A DNA stretch of 15,221 bases from Fibrobacteres bacterium CG2_30_45_31 (GTDB taxonomy: Bacteria > Fibrobacterota > Fibrobacteria > Fibrobacterales > Fibrobacteraceae): assembly GCA_001873075.1 (NCBI GenBank), contig MNYL01000089.1, positions 1 to 15,221 on the forward strand. Reading direction: 5' to 3'. Positions 7,613 to 14,365 of this stretch are shown here, one piece after another. The notes under the pieces are model-generated. The model did not search any database, had not been told where the DNA came from, and worked only from the letters and a program-made list of their open reading frames with translations. Positions within the stretch are counted from its first letter, which is position 1, and each line of letters starts with the position of its first letter. Position numbers and translations under genes: made by a program.

Positions 7613-8539
7613 ATGTCAAAAACAATTTTTCTTTTCCCCGGTCAAGGGGCTCAGTATGTAGGAATGGGAAAGGCTCTCGCGGATGCATTTGCTCCGGCAC
7701 GGGAACTTTTGAATAAGGCTGATTCTGTTCTCGGCTTTTCCCTCTCGAAGATTATGCATGAAGGTCCAGAAGATCTGCTGAAGAGTACGGATAATACGCA
7801 ACCCGCTCTTTTTGTGACTTCCATGATGGTCATGGAACTTCTTAAGAGCGAAGGCATCACCTGCGATATGGTGGCGGGTCACTCTTTGGGAGAGTATTCT
7901 GCGATTTGCGCTGCCGGTGGTTTCAGCTTTGAAGACGGATTGCGCCTGGTGCGCGTTCGTGGCGAACTCATGGCGAGTGCGGGTTCCAAGAATCCGGGTT
8001 CTATGGCGGCCATTATGGGCGTTGAAGAAGATAAGATTGTCTCCCTTTGTGAAGAAGCTTCTGTGGCGGGTGTTGTCGTACCTGCGAACTTCAACTGTCC
8101 CGGCCAGATTGTCGTTTCAGGCAGTGTTGAAGGGGTGAAAAAATTGGTGGACAATTGCGCTCTTGCAGGAATCAAGGCGATTCCTCTCGCGGTATCGGGC
8201 GCGTTTCATAGTCCGCTCATGCAGTTTGCTCAGAGGGGTTTGGCAGAGGCTATTGCTCACACTCAGTTTAACGATTTGAAAATTCCATTGATTGCAAACG
8301 TGACTTCAAAATCGGTAACGTCCGGAAAAGAAATTGCGGATTTGCTGGTGCGTCAACTGGTGAACCCCGTTCGTTGGAATCAGTCCATGAATGAAGCGAT
8401 CTCTTTAGGTGTTACTAAAGGTGTCGAGGTCGGTGCAGGCAAGGTGTTGATGGGACTTATGCGTAAAATCAGCCGCGATGTGAAAGTGATTCCTGTGGAA
8501 ACGCTAGAATCCTTACAGGCTTTGAAGGAGCTTGCATGA
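7613..8539 (+). CDS. fabD: Malonyl-CoA:ACP transacylase
   Basis: A 308-aa enzyme that moves malonyl from CoA to the ACP phosphopantetheine, supplying the extender for FabH and FabF. Motifs: FLFPGQGAQ (Q11), the nucleophile elbow AGHSLGEYSA (S91), an arginine in LVRVRGELM (about R116), and SGAFHSPLM (H199). An in-frame GTG at 7604 inside fabH would add three residues, but ATG at 7613 has AGGTGG five bases upstream, so I prefer it. The stop overlaps the fabG start by four bases (ATGA), a sign of translational coupling. Length matches the family (about 310). Confidence 0.97.
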   Translation: MSKTIFLFPGQGAQYVGMGKALADAFAPARELLNKADSVLGFSLSKIMHEGPEDLLKSTDNTQPALFVTSMMVMELLKSEGITCDMVAGHSLGEYSAICAAGGFSFEDGLRLVRVRGELMASAGSKNPGSMAAIMGVEEDKIVSLCEEASVAGVVVPANFNCPGQIVVSGSVEGVKKLVDNCALAGIKAIPLAVSGAFHSPLMQFAQRGLAEAIAHTQFNDLKIPLIANVTSKSVTSGKEIADLLVRQLVNPVRWNQSMNEAISLGVTKGVEVGAGKVLMGLMRKISRDVKVIPVETLESLQALKELA

Positions 8540-9276
8540 TTGATTTGAAAGGCAAGGTGGCGATTGTTACTGGAGCATCCCGTGGCATCGGTTTGGAAAC
8601 GGCTCGCGTTCTTGCTGCCTGTGGTGCCCGCGTCGCTGTGATTGCGACCAAAGAAAACCCGGACTTGGCACTCGAGTTGTCCTCGACCTGTGGTGTCGAA
8701 GTAAAAAGTTATGGTTGCGATGTTTCCAATACGGAACAAGTGACCGCCACATTTAAGAGCATTATTGAAACCTTTGGAGCTGTTGATATTTTAGTCAACA
8801 ATGCGGGGATTACTCGCGATGGGCTCCTCATGCGGATGAAAGATGAAGATTTTGATGATGTGATTCGGGTGAACCTCCGCTCGGTGTTCGTCTGTACGCG
8901 GGCCATCGCAAGACACATGATGGGGCGCCGTTCGGGACGCATCATCAATATGGCAAGTATTAATGGGATTCGCACGCAAGCAGGGCAGAGCAACTATGCG
9001 GCATCCAAGGCGGGCGTTATCGGTTTAACGAAAACGAATGCAATGGAAATGGCCGGACGAGGGATTACTGTCAATGCGATCGCCCCCGGATTCATTCAAA
9101 CGGACATGACGGCTAAATTACCCGCCGAAATGATTGAAAAATATAAAGCAGGAATTCCCCTTCAAGATTTGGGATCTCCCCGTGATGTGGCCAATGCAGT
9201 CGCTTTTTTGGCTTCTGATGAGGCCCGTTACATTACGGGACAGGTACTTGGTGTTGATGGCGGGTTGAACGCCTGA
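8536..9276 (+). CDS. fabG: 3-oxoacyl-ACP reductase
   Basis: A 246-aa short-chain dehydrogenase that reduces beta-ketoacyl-ACP with NADPH. The Rossmann motif TGASRGIG is at 12-19 and NNAG at 88-91. The catalytic tetrad is N113, S141 (NMASING), Y154 and K158 (YAASK). It ends GVDGGLNA; FabG typically finishes with GxxxxVDGGxxM/A. Its position between fabD and acpP makes the fatty-acid role far more likely than another SDR activity. The start ATG overlaps the fabD stop by four bases. Confidence 0.96.
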   Translation: MIDLKGKVAIVTGASRGIGLETARVLAACGARVAVIATKENPDLALELSSTCGVEVKSYGCDVSNTEQVTATFKSIIETFGAVDILVNNAGITRDGLLMRMKDEDFDDVIRVNLRSVFVCTRAIARHMMGRRSGRIINMASINGIRTQAGQSNYAASKAGVIGLTKTNAMEMAGRGITVNAIAPGFIQTDMTAKLPAEMIEKYKAGIPLQDLGSPRDVANAVAFLASDEARYITGQVLGVDGGLNA

Positions 9277-9321
9277 TTATTCTTAATTAAATTTGCAACA
9301 AACCTCACAATGGAGTATAAA

Positions 9322-9567
9322 ATGAACGAAGAAGAACTTCTCAAGAAAATCACCGCTGTCGTAGTCGAGAAACTCGGTGTTAAAGCCGAAGACGTTTCCC
9401 TCGATTCCGCTTTCGTGAATGACCTGGGTGCTGATTCCCTCGACCGTGTGGAATTGGTCATGGCTCTCGAAGACGAATTCGACATCGAAATTCTGGACGA
9501 AGATGCCGAAAAGTTTATCAAGGTATCTGATGTTCTTGCATACGTGCAGAACAAACTCAACGCATAA
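9322..9567 (+). CDS. acpP: Acyl carrier protein
   Basis: An 81-aa acidic helical protein carrying the 4'-phosphopantetheine on S39 in DLGADSLDRVELVMALEDE, nearly identical to the E. coli ACP core. It is the carrier for all fatty-acid intermediates and the acyl source for PlsX. The frame can begin at an ATG at 9310, but that ATG overlaps the GGAG ribosome site (9312-9315); ATG at 9322 sits six bases after it and gives the normal length, so it is the real start. Last gene of the operon before a strong terminator. The common partner fabF is not downstream. Confidence 0.97.
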   Translation: MNEEELLKKITAVVVEKLGVKAEDVSLDSAFVNDLGADSLDRVELVMALEDEFDIEILDEDAEKFIKVSDVLAYVQNKLNA

Positions 9568-9584
9568 TCGTAATAGATTCGCGC

Positions 9585-9618
9585 AAAAAAAGGCCGATGT
9601 GAAATCGGTCTTTTTTTG
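9585..9618 (+). terminator. Strong Rho-independent terminator after acpP
   Basis: The stem AGGCCGAT / ATCGGTCT (8 bp with one G-U pair, loop GTGAA) at 9591-9611 is followed by a T run and preceded by an A run, so it can extend and also work in the other direction. It lies 18 bases past the acpP stop and should end or strongly attenuate the lipid operon before rnc. Confidence 0.92.
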
Positions 9619-9643
9619 TTTGTCCTCTTTCAAGTAGTTAAAT
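9616..9643 (+). promoter_or_regulatory. Possible promoter of rnc
   Basis: TTGTTT (9616-9621) and TTAAAT (9638-9643) are separated by 16 bp and lie between the acpP terminator and rnc. Both boxes are only partial matches, but a promoter is expected here if the terminator is efficient. The -35 box begins at the end of the terminator T run. Confidence 0.3.
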
Positions 9644-9695
9644 GCCCAACAAGTGGATTTTCTAGCTTTTGTTGAATGTTTTTGAGGAGAATTTT

Positions 9696-10466
9696 GTGGA
9701 AAAAAAAGTGGCGGGCAAAAAGAAAAATGTTATCCGGAGATTGTTAAAATTCTGGTTTCGCCACAAGTCCGGGAACGGGCTTGAGGCAAAGCTTGGATAC
9801 AATTTCAAGGATCCTTCCTTGTTGGCGCATGCCTTGGTGCATCGCTCTTGGATAGCAGGCAAGGATATGCCCTACTGGGAAAATAATGAGCGATTGGAGT
9901 TTCTAGGGGATTCCATTCTCAATATGCTGGTTACGGAATACCTTTATAAATCGTGTCCTCAACTACCGGAGGGCGATCTTTCCAAACAGAAGAGTGCTAT
10001 TGTTTCTGGGCAAGCCCTCGCCAAAACCGCTCAGGAGTGGAATTTAGGCGAATATATGCGTATCGGTAAGGGGGAGGTGAAAGCGGGGGGGCGTTCTAAA
10101 GAAAGCTTGCTTGCAGATGCCTTTGAAGCCGTTGTCGGTGCGGTTTACCTTGATAGTGGCTTGCAAGCCTGTCGCACGTTGTTAAGCAATAGCCATTTTT
10201 CGCATATTGATGACATTGTGGGTGGTACGGAATTTATCAATTATAAAAGTGTTCTTTTGGAATATATGCAGGGTCGAAGCTTACTCCCTCCCGAGTACAC
10301 GCTCGCAGAAGAATCGGGGCCAGAACATCATAAAATATTTGAAATGATCGTATTGCTTGAAGGCGTGGAACGAGGGCGAGGCAAAGGGGTTTCGAAGAAA
10401 AAAGCAGAACAGGAAGCGGCTCGAGTCGCTTTGGAACAGTTGAATAAAAAAACTGCAAAGGAATAA
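9696..10466 (+). CDS. rnc: Ribonuclease III
   Basis: A 256-aa double-strand-specific endoribonuclease that processes rRNA precursors and structured mRNAs. The RNase III domain has the signature NNERLEFLGDSIL (E68, D72) and ADAFEAVVGAVYLD (D141, E144), giving the full metal site. From about 181 to 250 there is a double-stranded-RNA-binding domain (NYKSVLLEYMQ, then GRGKGVSKKKAEQEAA). The N-terminus has an extra basic stretch (KKKNVIRRLLKFWFRHK). A TTG at 9669 would add nine residues, but GTG at 9696 lies six bases after GAGGAG (9684-9689), so GTG is chosen. It is separated from acpP by a terminator and followed four bases later by a peptide-binding lipoprotein gene. Confidence 0.96.
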   Translation: MEKKVAGKKKNVIRRLLKFWFRHKSGNGLEAKLGYNFKDPSLLAHALVHRSWIAGKDMPYWENNERLEFLGDSILNMLVTEYLYKSCPQLPEGDLSKQKSAIVSGQALAKTAQEWNLGEYMRIGKGEVKAGGRSKESLLADAFEAVVGAVYLDSGLQACRTLLSNSHFSHIDDIVGGTEFINYKSVLLEYMQGRSLLPPEYTLAEESGPEHHKIFEMIVLLEGVERGRGKGVSKKKAEQEAARVALEQLNKKTAKE

Positions 10467-10470
10467 GTTT

Positions 10471-12291
10471 ATGCGACCTTCAAAAGTTCATTCCTTCTGT
10501 TGGGGCGCGATCGCCCTGTTGGGGCTTGTTCTCCTTTCTTCCTGTGAAAAGAAAGAGAACAAAAATAATTTGTCCCAAACAACACAAAATTGCCCAGAGG
10601 CTCCTGTTCTCAATCCTTTGGCGACTGGAGAATTTGATCCCATCGCTTCCTCTGAGGCCGTTTCCTGCGGGACGATTCGTCTGTGGGGATCTTCTATGCC
10701 AAAGTCCTTCAATATGTGGCAGGATTATAATAGTTTTTCCGTGGGATTGATCGCTTTGATGTTTGAACCTTTGGTGGGCTTACATTCTACGGAAGATCGT
10801 GAAATCGGTTTACTTGCCGATCGTTGGGAAATTTCTCCTGATAGCATGACATTCACGTTCCACTTGGATCCGCGCGCACGTTGGAGTGATGGGCGTTCCA
10901 TCACTGCTCACGATGTGCAGTTCTACTACGATGTCATTATGGATCCTAAAAATTTGACTCCCATATTTAAAGTCGGGCTTTCCCGTTTTGAGCGTCCGAA
11001 AATTTTGGATTCGTTGACGTTATCAATTCGAGCGAAAGAGATTCATTGGGCTAATTTTTGGGAAGCAGCAGGAATGATGGCTTTCCCAAAACATGTTTGG
11101 AAGGACAAAAACTTTAACGATATCCGGTATGAGTTCCCGGTCGTCAGTGGTCCTTACAAGATCAATCTTTTCAGAGAAGATCGCTTTGTGGAATTAGAGC
11201 GTAGGGCGGATTGGTGGGGTTTCCAAAAAAATTGGAATCGTGGGAAATACAACTTTGAAAAAATCCGTTACCGATTTATGGATGATCGCACGAAGGCGTT
11301 GGAAGCCTTTAAGAAAGGGGATTTTGATGCATACGCGGTTTATACTTCTTCGATTTGGATGAAGCAAACCGATTTCCCAGCAGTGAAAAATGGATGGGCA
11401 ATCAAACAACGTATTTTCAATAAAGAACCTATCGGATTTCAGGGAATAGCGATGAATCTTCGGCGCGAAAAATTTCAGGATATTCGCGTGCGCAAAGCCT
11501 TGTCAATGCTTTTGAATCGAAAATTGATCAATGAGAAGTATATGTATAATCAATACTTTTTGTTGAATAGTTATTTCCCAGATCTTTGGCCTAATAATCA
11601 GAATCCTCATGCGGTATTGTTTGACTACAACCCAGATTCCGCGCGGGTGCTTCTGAAGGAAGCGGGTTATGTGCCAGATGAACGCGGGATGCTGAACAAA
11701 AAAGGAAAACCGCTAGCGGTTACGTTTATAACTCAAGGAGAGGATCTGCGCCATTTGACGCTTTATCAGGAAGATTTGAAAAAAGTGGGAATAGAGGCAA
11801 AAATTGAACAGATGTCTCAGAGTACTCTTCGCAAGCGTCTAGATGATGCTGACTATGATATGTATTGGATTAGTTGGGGCAGTGGTCGCTTACGCGATCC
11901 GGAATCTTCTTGGTCTTCTGCGACTGCGGACAGTAAAGGAACTAATAATATTTCCGGTCTTAAGGATTCCATTGTTGATAAGTTAATTGCAATGCAAAAA
12001 ACAGAATTTAATTTGGCAAAGCGGAATGATATTGCCCGAAAAATAGATGACCGTTTAGTGGCTTTGGTCCCTTATGTTTTATTGTGGCAAAGTGATCACC
12101 ATCGCATTTTGTACTGGAATCGCCTGGGAATGCCCAAATCGGTTTACGATAAGTTTGGAAGGGAAGATGAAAATATTCCTGTGTATTGGTGGTATGATAA
12201 AAAGAAAGACTCTTCCCTGAACGCTGCGATGAGCGAAGGAAAGAGTCTTGAAGTACCTCTGTACGATATCTATTATAAAGATTCGCTTTAA
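10471..12291 (+). CDS. Peptide ABC transporter substrate-binding lipoprotein, YejA-like (SBP family 5)
   Basis: A 606-aa predicted lipoprotein. The signal peptide ends in LLSSC with the lipid-carrying cysteine at C25, so it should be membrane-anchored outside the inner membrane. The family-5 solute-binding signature FTFHLDPRARWSDGRSITAHDV is clear. Many blocks resemble YejA, the oligopeptide/microcin C-binding protein: SMPKSFNMWQ near the start, FPKHVWK, VVSGPYKI, RGKYNFEKIRYRF, EAFKKGDFDAY, GIAMNLRREKFQDIRVRKAL. It would capture peptides for an ABC importer. No permease or ATPase gene is in the window. ATG at 10471 is four bases after the rnc stop with AAGGA eight bases upstream, so it is probably cotranscribed with rnc. 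The next gene is on the opposite strand; no convincing terminator is seen in the 94-bp gap. Substrate is not known. Confidence 0.9.
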   Translation: MRPSKVHSFCWGAIALLGLVLLSSCEKKENKNNLSQTTQNCPEAPVLNPLATGEFDPIASSEAVSCGTIRLWGSSMPKSFNMWQDYNSFSVGLIALMFEPLVGLHSTEDREIGLLADRWEISPDSMTFTFHLDPRARWSDGRSITAHDVQFYYDVIMDPKNLTPIFKVGLSRFERPKILDSLTLSIRAKEIHWANFWEAAGMMAFPKHVWKDKNFNDIRYEFPVVSGPYKINLFREDRFVELERRADWWGFQKNWNRGKYNFEKIRYRFMDDRTKALEAFKKGDFDAYAVYTSSIWMKQTDFPAVKNGWAIKQRIFNKEPIGFQGIAMNLRREKFQDIRVRKALSMLLNRKLINEKYMYNQYFLLNSYFPDLWPNNQNPHAVLFDYNPDSARVLLKEAGYVPDERGMLNKKGKPLAVTFITQGEDLRHLTLYQEDLKKVGIEAKIEQMSQSTLRKRLDDADYDMYWISWGSGRLRDPESSWSSATADSKGTNNISGLKDSIVDKLIAMQKTEFNLAKRNDIARKIDDRLVALVPYVLLWQSDHHRILYWNRLGMPKSVYDKFGREDENIPVYWWYDKKKDSSLNAAMSEGKSLEVPLYDIYYKDSL

Positions 12292-12385
12292 AATATTTTG
12301 TGAGTGTGCTTTCAAGAATCTGAAAAAACTCACTGGAGAATCTTTATAACAATTCTTGACGCCCTGTTTTTTTCTAGTTATTGAA

Positions 12386-12697
12386 TTAGTCCTTCAATAA
12401 CTGGAGTACTGCTTCTTTGGATTTTGCTCCAACGGATTTTTTAACGGGTTGTCCATTTTTGAAAACCGCCAAAGTAGGGATGCTCATAACACCGTACTTG
12501 CGCGCTAATTCGGGTTCGTCATCCACGTTCACTTTCCCCACGACCGCTTCAGTTGTCGATTCTGCAATGGATTCAACGACTGGGGACATCATACGACAGG
12601 GGCCGCACCAGGATGCCCAAAAATCGACAAGTACCGGTTTCGCGGATTGCAAAACTTCCGTTTCAAAGTTTTTCGAATTTAAGGTTATCACAGACAT
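12386..12697 (-). CDS. trxA: Thioredoxin
   Basis: A 103-aa cytoplasmic disulfide reductase with the WCGPC active site (C31, C34) in VDFWASWCGPCRMM and the cis-proline at P74 (MSIPT). Length and the closing helix are standard for TrxA. ATG at 12697 has AAGGAG six bases upstream on the minus strand (12704-12709). It is divergent from the Crp-type regulator and the thioredoxin-reductase-like gene, sharing one intergenic region, which points to a common redox control and to the reductase-like protein as its electron source. Confidence 0.97.
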   Translation of the reverse strand: MSVITLNSKNFETEVLQSAKPVLVDFWASWCGPCRMMSPVVESIAESTTEAVVGKVNVDDEPELARKYGVMSIPTLAVFKNGQPVKKSVGAKSKEAVLQLLKD

Positions 12698-12733
12698 TTT
12701 ATTCTCCTTGATAATGAATCATTTAACAATACG

Positions 12734-12739
12734 ATTATA
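12734..12739 (-). promoter_or_regulatory. -10 box of the trxA promoter
   Basis: A perfect TATAAT read on the minus strand, with a predicted start point near 12727 and a leader of about 30 nt that contains the AAGGAG ribosome site. Seventeen bases upstream the -35 position reads CAGAAG, a very poor match, so the promoter probably needs an activator. Confidence 0.6.
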
Positions 12740-12760
12740 GGTTATTTCTTCTGTCGCTTC

Positions 12761-12775
12761 TGTGATTATGTCACG
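12761..12775. promoter_or_regulatory. Dyad operator TGTGA-N5-TCACG, probable Crp/Fnr-type site
   Basis: An inverted repeat with GTGA/TCAC arms lies in the 102-bp gap between trxA and the Crp-type gene. Its centre (12768) is about 41 bp upstream of the predicted trxA start point, the classical class II activator position, and it overlaps the -35 position of the regulator's own promoter. The arms equal the CRP half-site, but the spacer is five rather than the usual six bases, which weakens the match. Confidence 0.5.
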
Positions 12776-12787
12776 CGGGAAACTTTG

Positions 12788-12793
12788 TATATT
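12788..12793 (+). promoter_or_regulatory. -10 box of the Crp-type regulator gene
   Basis: TATATT ends seven bases before the A of the ATG at 12800, so the predicted start point falls on or next to the start codon. The -35 position (12765-12770, ATTATG) is poor and lies inside the dyad operator, consistent with autoregulation. Confidence 0.45.
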
Positions 12794-12799
12794 GAATGC

Positions 12800-13465
12800 A
12801 TGATCTCTACAACCGAATTATCAGAGTATTTCCCTATATGGAAAAATTTGACTTCTGAACAACAGAACTTGTTGGCTGAATCGGTTATTGAAAGAAGCTT
12901 TGTGAAAGGCGAAAATATTCATGGTACTGGCAAATCCTGCCTCGGACTTTTAATCATAAAAAGTGGGCAACTGCGTACTTATATGATCTCCGATAGCGGT
13001 CGTGAAGTTACTTTGTACCATTTGTATGATCGTGAAATGTGTTTGTTCTCGGCGTCTTGTATTATGCAGAATGTTCAATTTGATGTTTTTATTGAAGCCG
13101 AAAAAGAAACCGTTGCATTCCAAATACCAGCGTTGCTGTATAATAAGTTAATGAATGAGTCACTGCCTGTCGCTAAGTACACAAATGATTTAATGGCGAC
13201 TCATTTTACCGATGTCATGTGGCTGATTGAGCAGATTCTTTTTAAACGTATTGATCAACGACTGGCTTGGTTTTTGCTTGAACAGACGAAAAATCAAGAT
13301 AATGATACATTGGTCATGACACATGAAACTATTGCGCAAAATCTGGGTTCCGCAAGAGAAGTCGTGACGCGGATGTTAAAATATTTTCAATCGGAAAAAT
13401 GGGTATCCCTAGGTCGGGGTCACATTAAAATTGAAAACAAAATTCACCTTCAGAGACTCGTATAA
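12800..13465 (+). CDS. Crp/Fnr-family transcriptional regulator
   Basis: A 221-aa regulator with an N-terminal cyclic-nucleotide-binding-like sensor domain (about 10-125), a dimer helix (about 126-165) and a C-terminal winged helix-turn-helix. The recognition helix LGSAREVVTRMLKYF has R186, E187 and R191 in the same spacing as the three CRP residues that read GTGA. The FNR iron-sulfur cysteines are absent. Three cysteines are present, C47, C81 and C87, the last two in EMCLFSASC, a motif seen in many clostridial and anaerobe members; a thiol sensing role is a guess. TTG at 12785 is in frame, but ATG at 12800 is more likely. There is no Shine-Dalgarno. It is 18 bp ahead of the thioredoxin-reductase-like gene and divergent from trxA, so it probably controls thiol or redox balance. 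Confidence 0.88.
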   Translation: MISTTELSEYFPIWKNLTSEQQNLLAESVIERSFVKGENIHGTGKSCLGLLIIKSGQLRTYMISDSGREVTLYHLYDREMCLFSASCIMQNVQFDVFIEAEKETVAFQIPALLYNKLMNESLPVAKYTNDLMATHFTDVMWLIEQILFKRIDQRLAWFLLEQTKNQDNDTLVMTHETIAQNLGSAREVVTRMLKYFQSEKWVSLGRGHIKIENKIHLQRLV

Positions 13466-13483
13466 CGAGAGAGGAATAATCAA

Positions 13484-14365
13484 ATGCATGACATAATTAT
13501 TATAGGAAAAGGTCCCGCAGGTATTTCGGCGGCGCTTTATGGTTGCCGTGCGAATTTATCGGTAGTCGTGATTGGTAAGGACAATGGTTCATTAGCTAAA
13601 GCGGGCAATATTGAAAACTATTATGGGTTTGATGCCCCTGTTTCTGGAACGGCTCTCGTGACAAAAGGCATACAACAGGCAAAAATGGTGGGCGCGTTGG
13701 TTGTCGATGACGAGGTCCTTGATATAGAGTGGGATGGTCAGTTTAAAGTGAAAACAAAGAATGAAGAATTTGTGGGCCGAAGTTTAATTATTGCGACGGG
13801 CTCTAATCGCCGGAAAGTAGATGTGAAGGGTTTGGAAACTTTTGAAGGCAAAGGGATTAGCTATTGTGCGGTTTGTGATGGCTTCTTTTTCCGTGGAAAA
13901 GATATTGCCGTTCTGGGCAATGGAGAATATGCGCTCCAAGAGGTGAAGGATCTTTTACCTTTGGTACAATCGGTAACGCTCCTTTCGAATGGGGCTCCTC
14001 TAACGGCATCTTTTCCTGAGTCGGTAAAAATTATTGAGACGCCTATCCAAGAAATTTTTGGTGAAAAGGCTCTCCAAGGAGTTCGCTTTGCCGATGAATC
14101 CATATTTTCGACGACGGGTATCTTTGTCGCTTTGGGAAGTGCATCTGCCACTGATTTGGCAAGGAAAATAGGAGCCGAAATTCGTGGGACGAGCATCGCT
14201 GTTGATGGAACGATGGCGACGAATGTACCGGGTCTTTTTGCGGCCGGGGATTGCATCGGGGGTACTTTACAAGTTGCGGTGGCAGTGGGTGATGGTGCGA
14301 AAGCCGCTCTTACTGCGATCTCCTACGTTCGGAAACAAAAAAGAGAAGAACGTGGCGAAGCTTAA
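13484..14365 (+). CDS. Thioredoxin reductase-like flavoprotein lacking the NADPH HRRxxxR motif
   Basis: A 293-aa FAD/disulfide oxidoreductase of the low-Mr thioredoxin reductase class. The FAD Rossmann motif GKGPAG is at 8-13, the redox centre YCAVCDG has C128 and C131, and the second FAD motif FAAGDC is near 252-257. The pyridine-nucleotide domain keeps GNGEYA (GxGxxA, 145-150). However, where NADPH enzymes have HRRxxxR this protein reads LLSNGAPLTAS, without any basic residue. NADH or a non-nucleotide donor such as ferredoxin is therefore possible, as in the clostridial ferredoxin-dependent flavin thioredoxin reductases. ATG at 13484 has GAGAGG upstream. It is 18 bp after the Crp-type gene and close to trxA, its likely partner. 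The final four bases overlap the convergent AlgX-like gene. Confidence 0.85.
   Translation: MHDIIIIGKGPAGISAALYGCRANLSVVVIGKDNGSLAKAGNIENYYGFDAPVSGTALVTKGIQQAKMVGALVVDDEVLDIEWDGQFKVKTKNEEFVGRSLIIATGSNRRKVDVKGLETFEGKGISYCAVCDGFFFRGKDIAVLGNGEYALQEVKDLLPLVQSVTLLSNGAPLTASFPESVKIIETPIQEIFGEKALQGVRFADESIFSTTGIFVALGSASATDLARKIGAEIRGTSIAVDGTMATNVPGLFAAGDCIGGTLQVAVAVGDGAKAALTAISYVRKQKREERGEA

Noticed and set aside
9293..9321. TTGCAA and TATAAA separated by 17 bp just before acpP
   Set aside because: The TATAAA touches the acpP start codon, so transcription would begin inside the gene; the stretch is better explained as the ribosome site (GGAG) and its AT-rich spacer.
7119..10515. Three copies of GCGATCGC (near 7120, 9077 and 10507)
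   Set aside because: All lie inside coding regions at normal codons; three copies in 15 kb do not show the density of HIP1-type repeats.
12292..12385. Possible terminator hairpins (GTGAGT/ACTCAC and AGAAT/ATTCT) between the lipoprotein gene and trxA
   Set aside because: Stems are short or have a loop over 20 bases, and the T runs are not directly adjacent to them; no convincing terminator.
12708..12722. FNR-like dyad TTGAT-N5-ATCAT
   Set aside because: The spacer is five rather than four bases, it lies downstream of the predicted trxA start point, and it overlaps the ribosome site; probably chance in AT-rich leader sequence.
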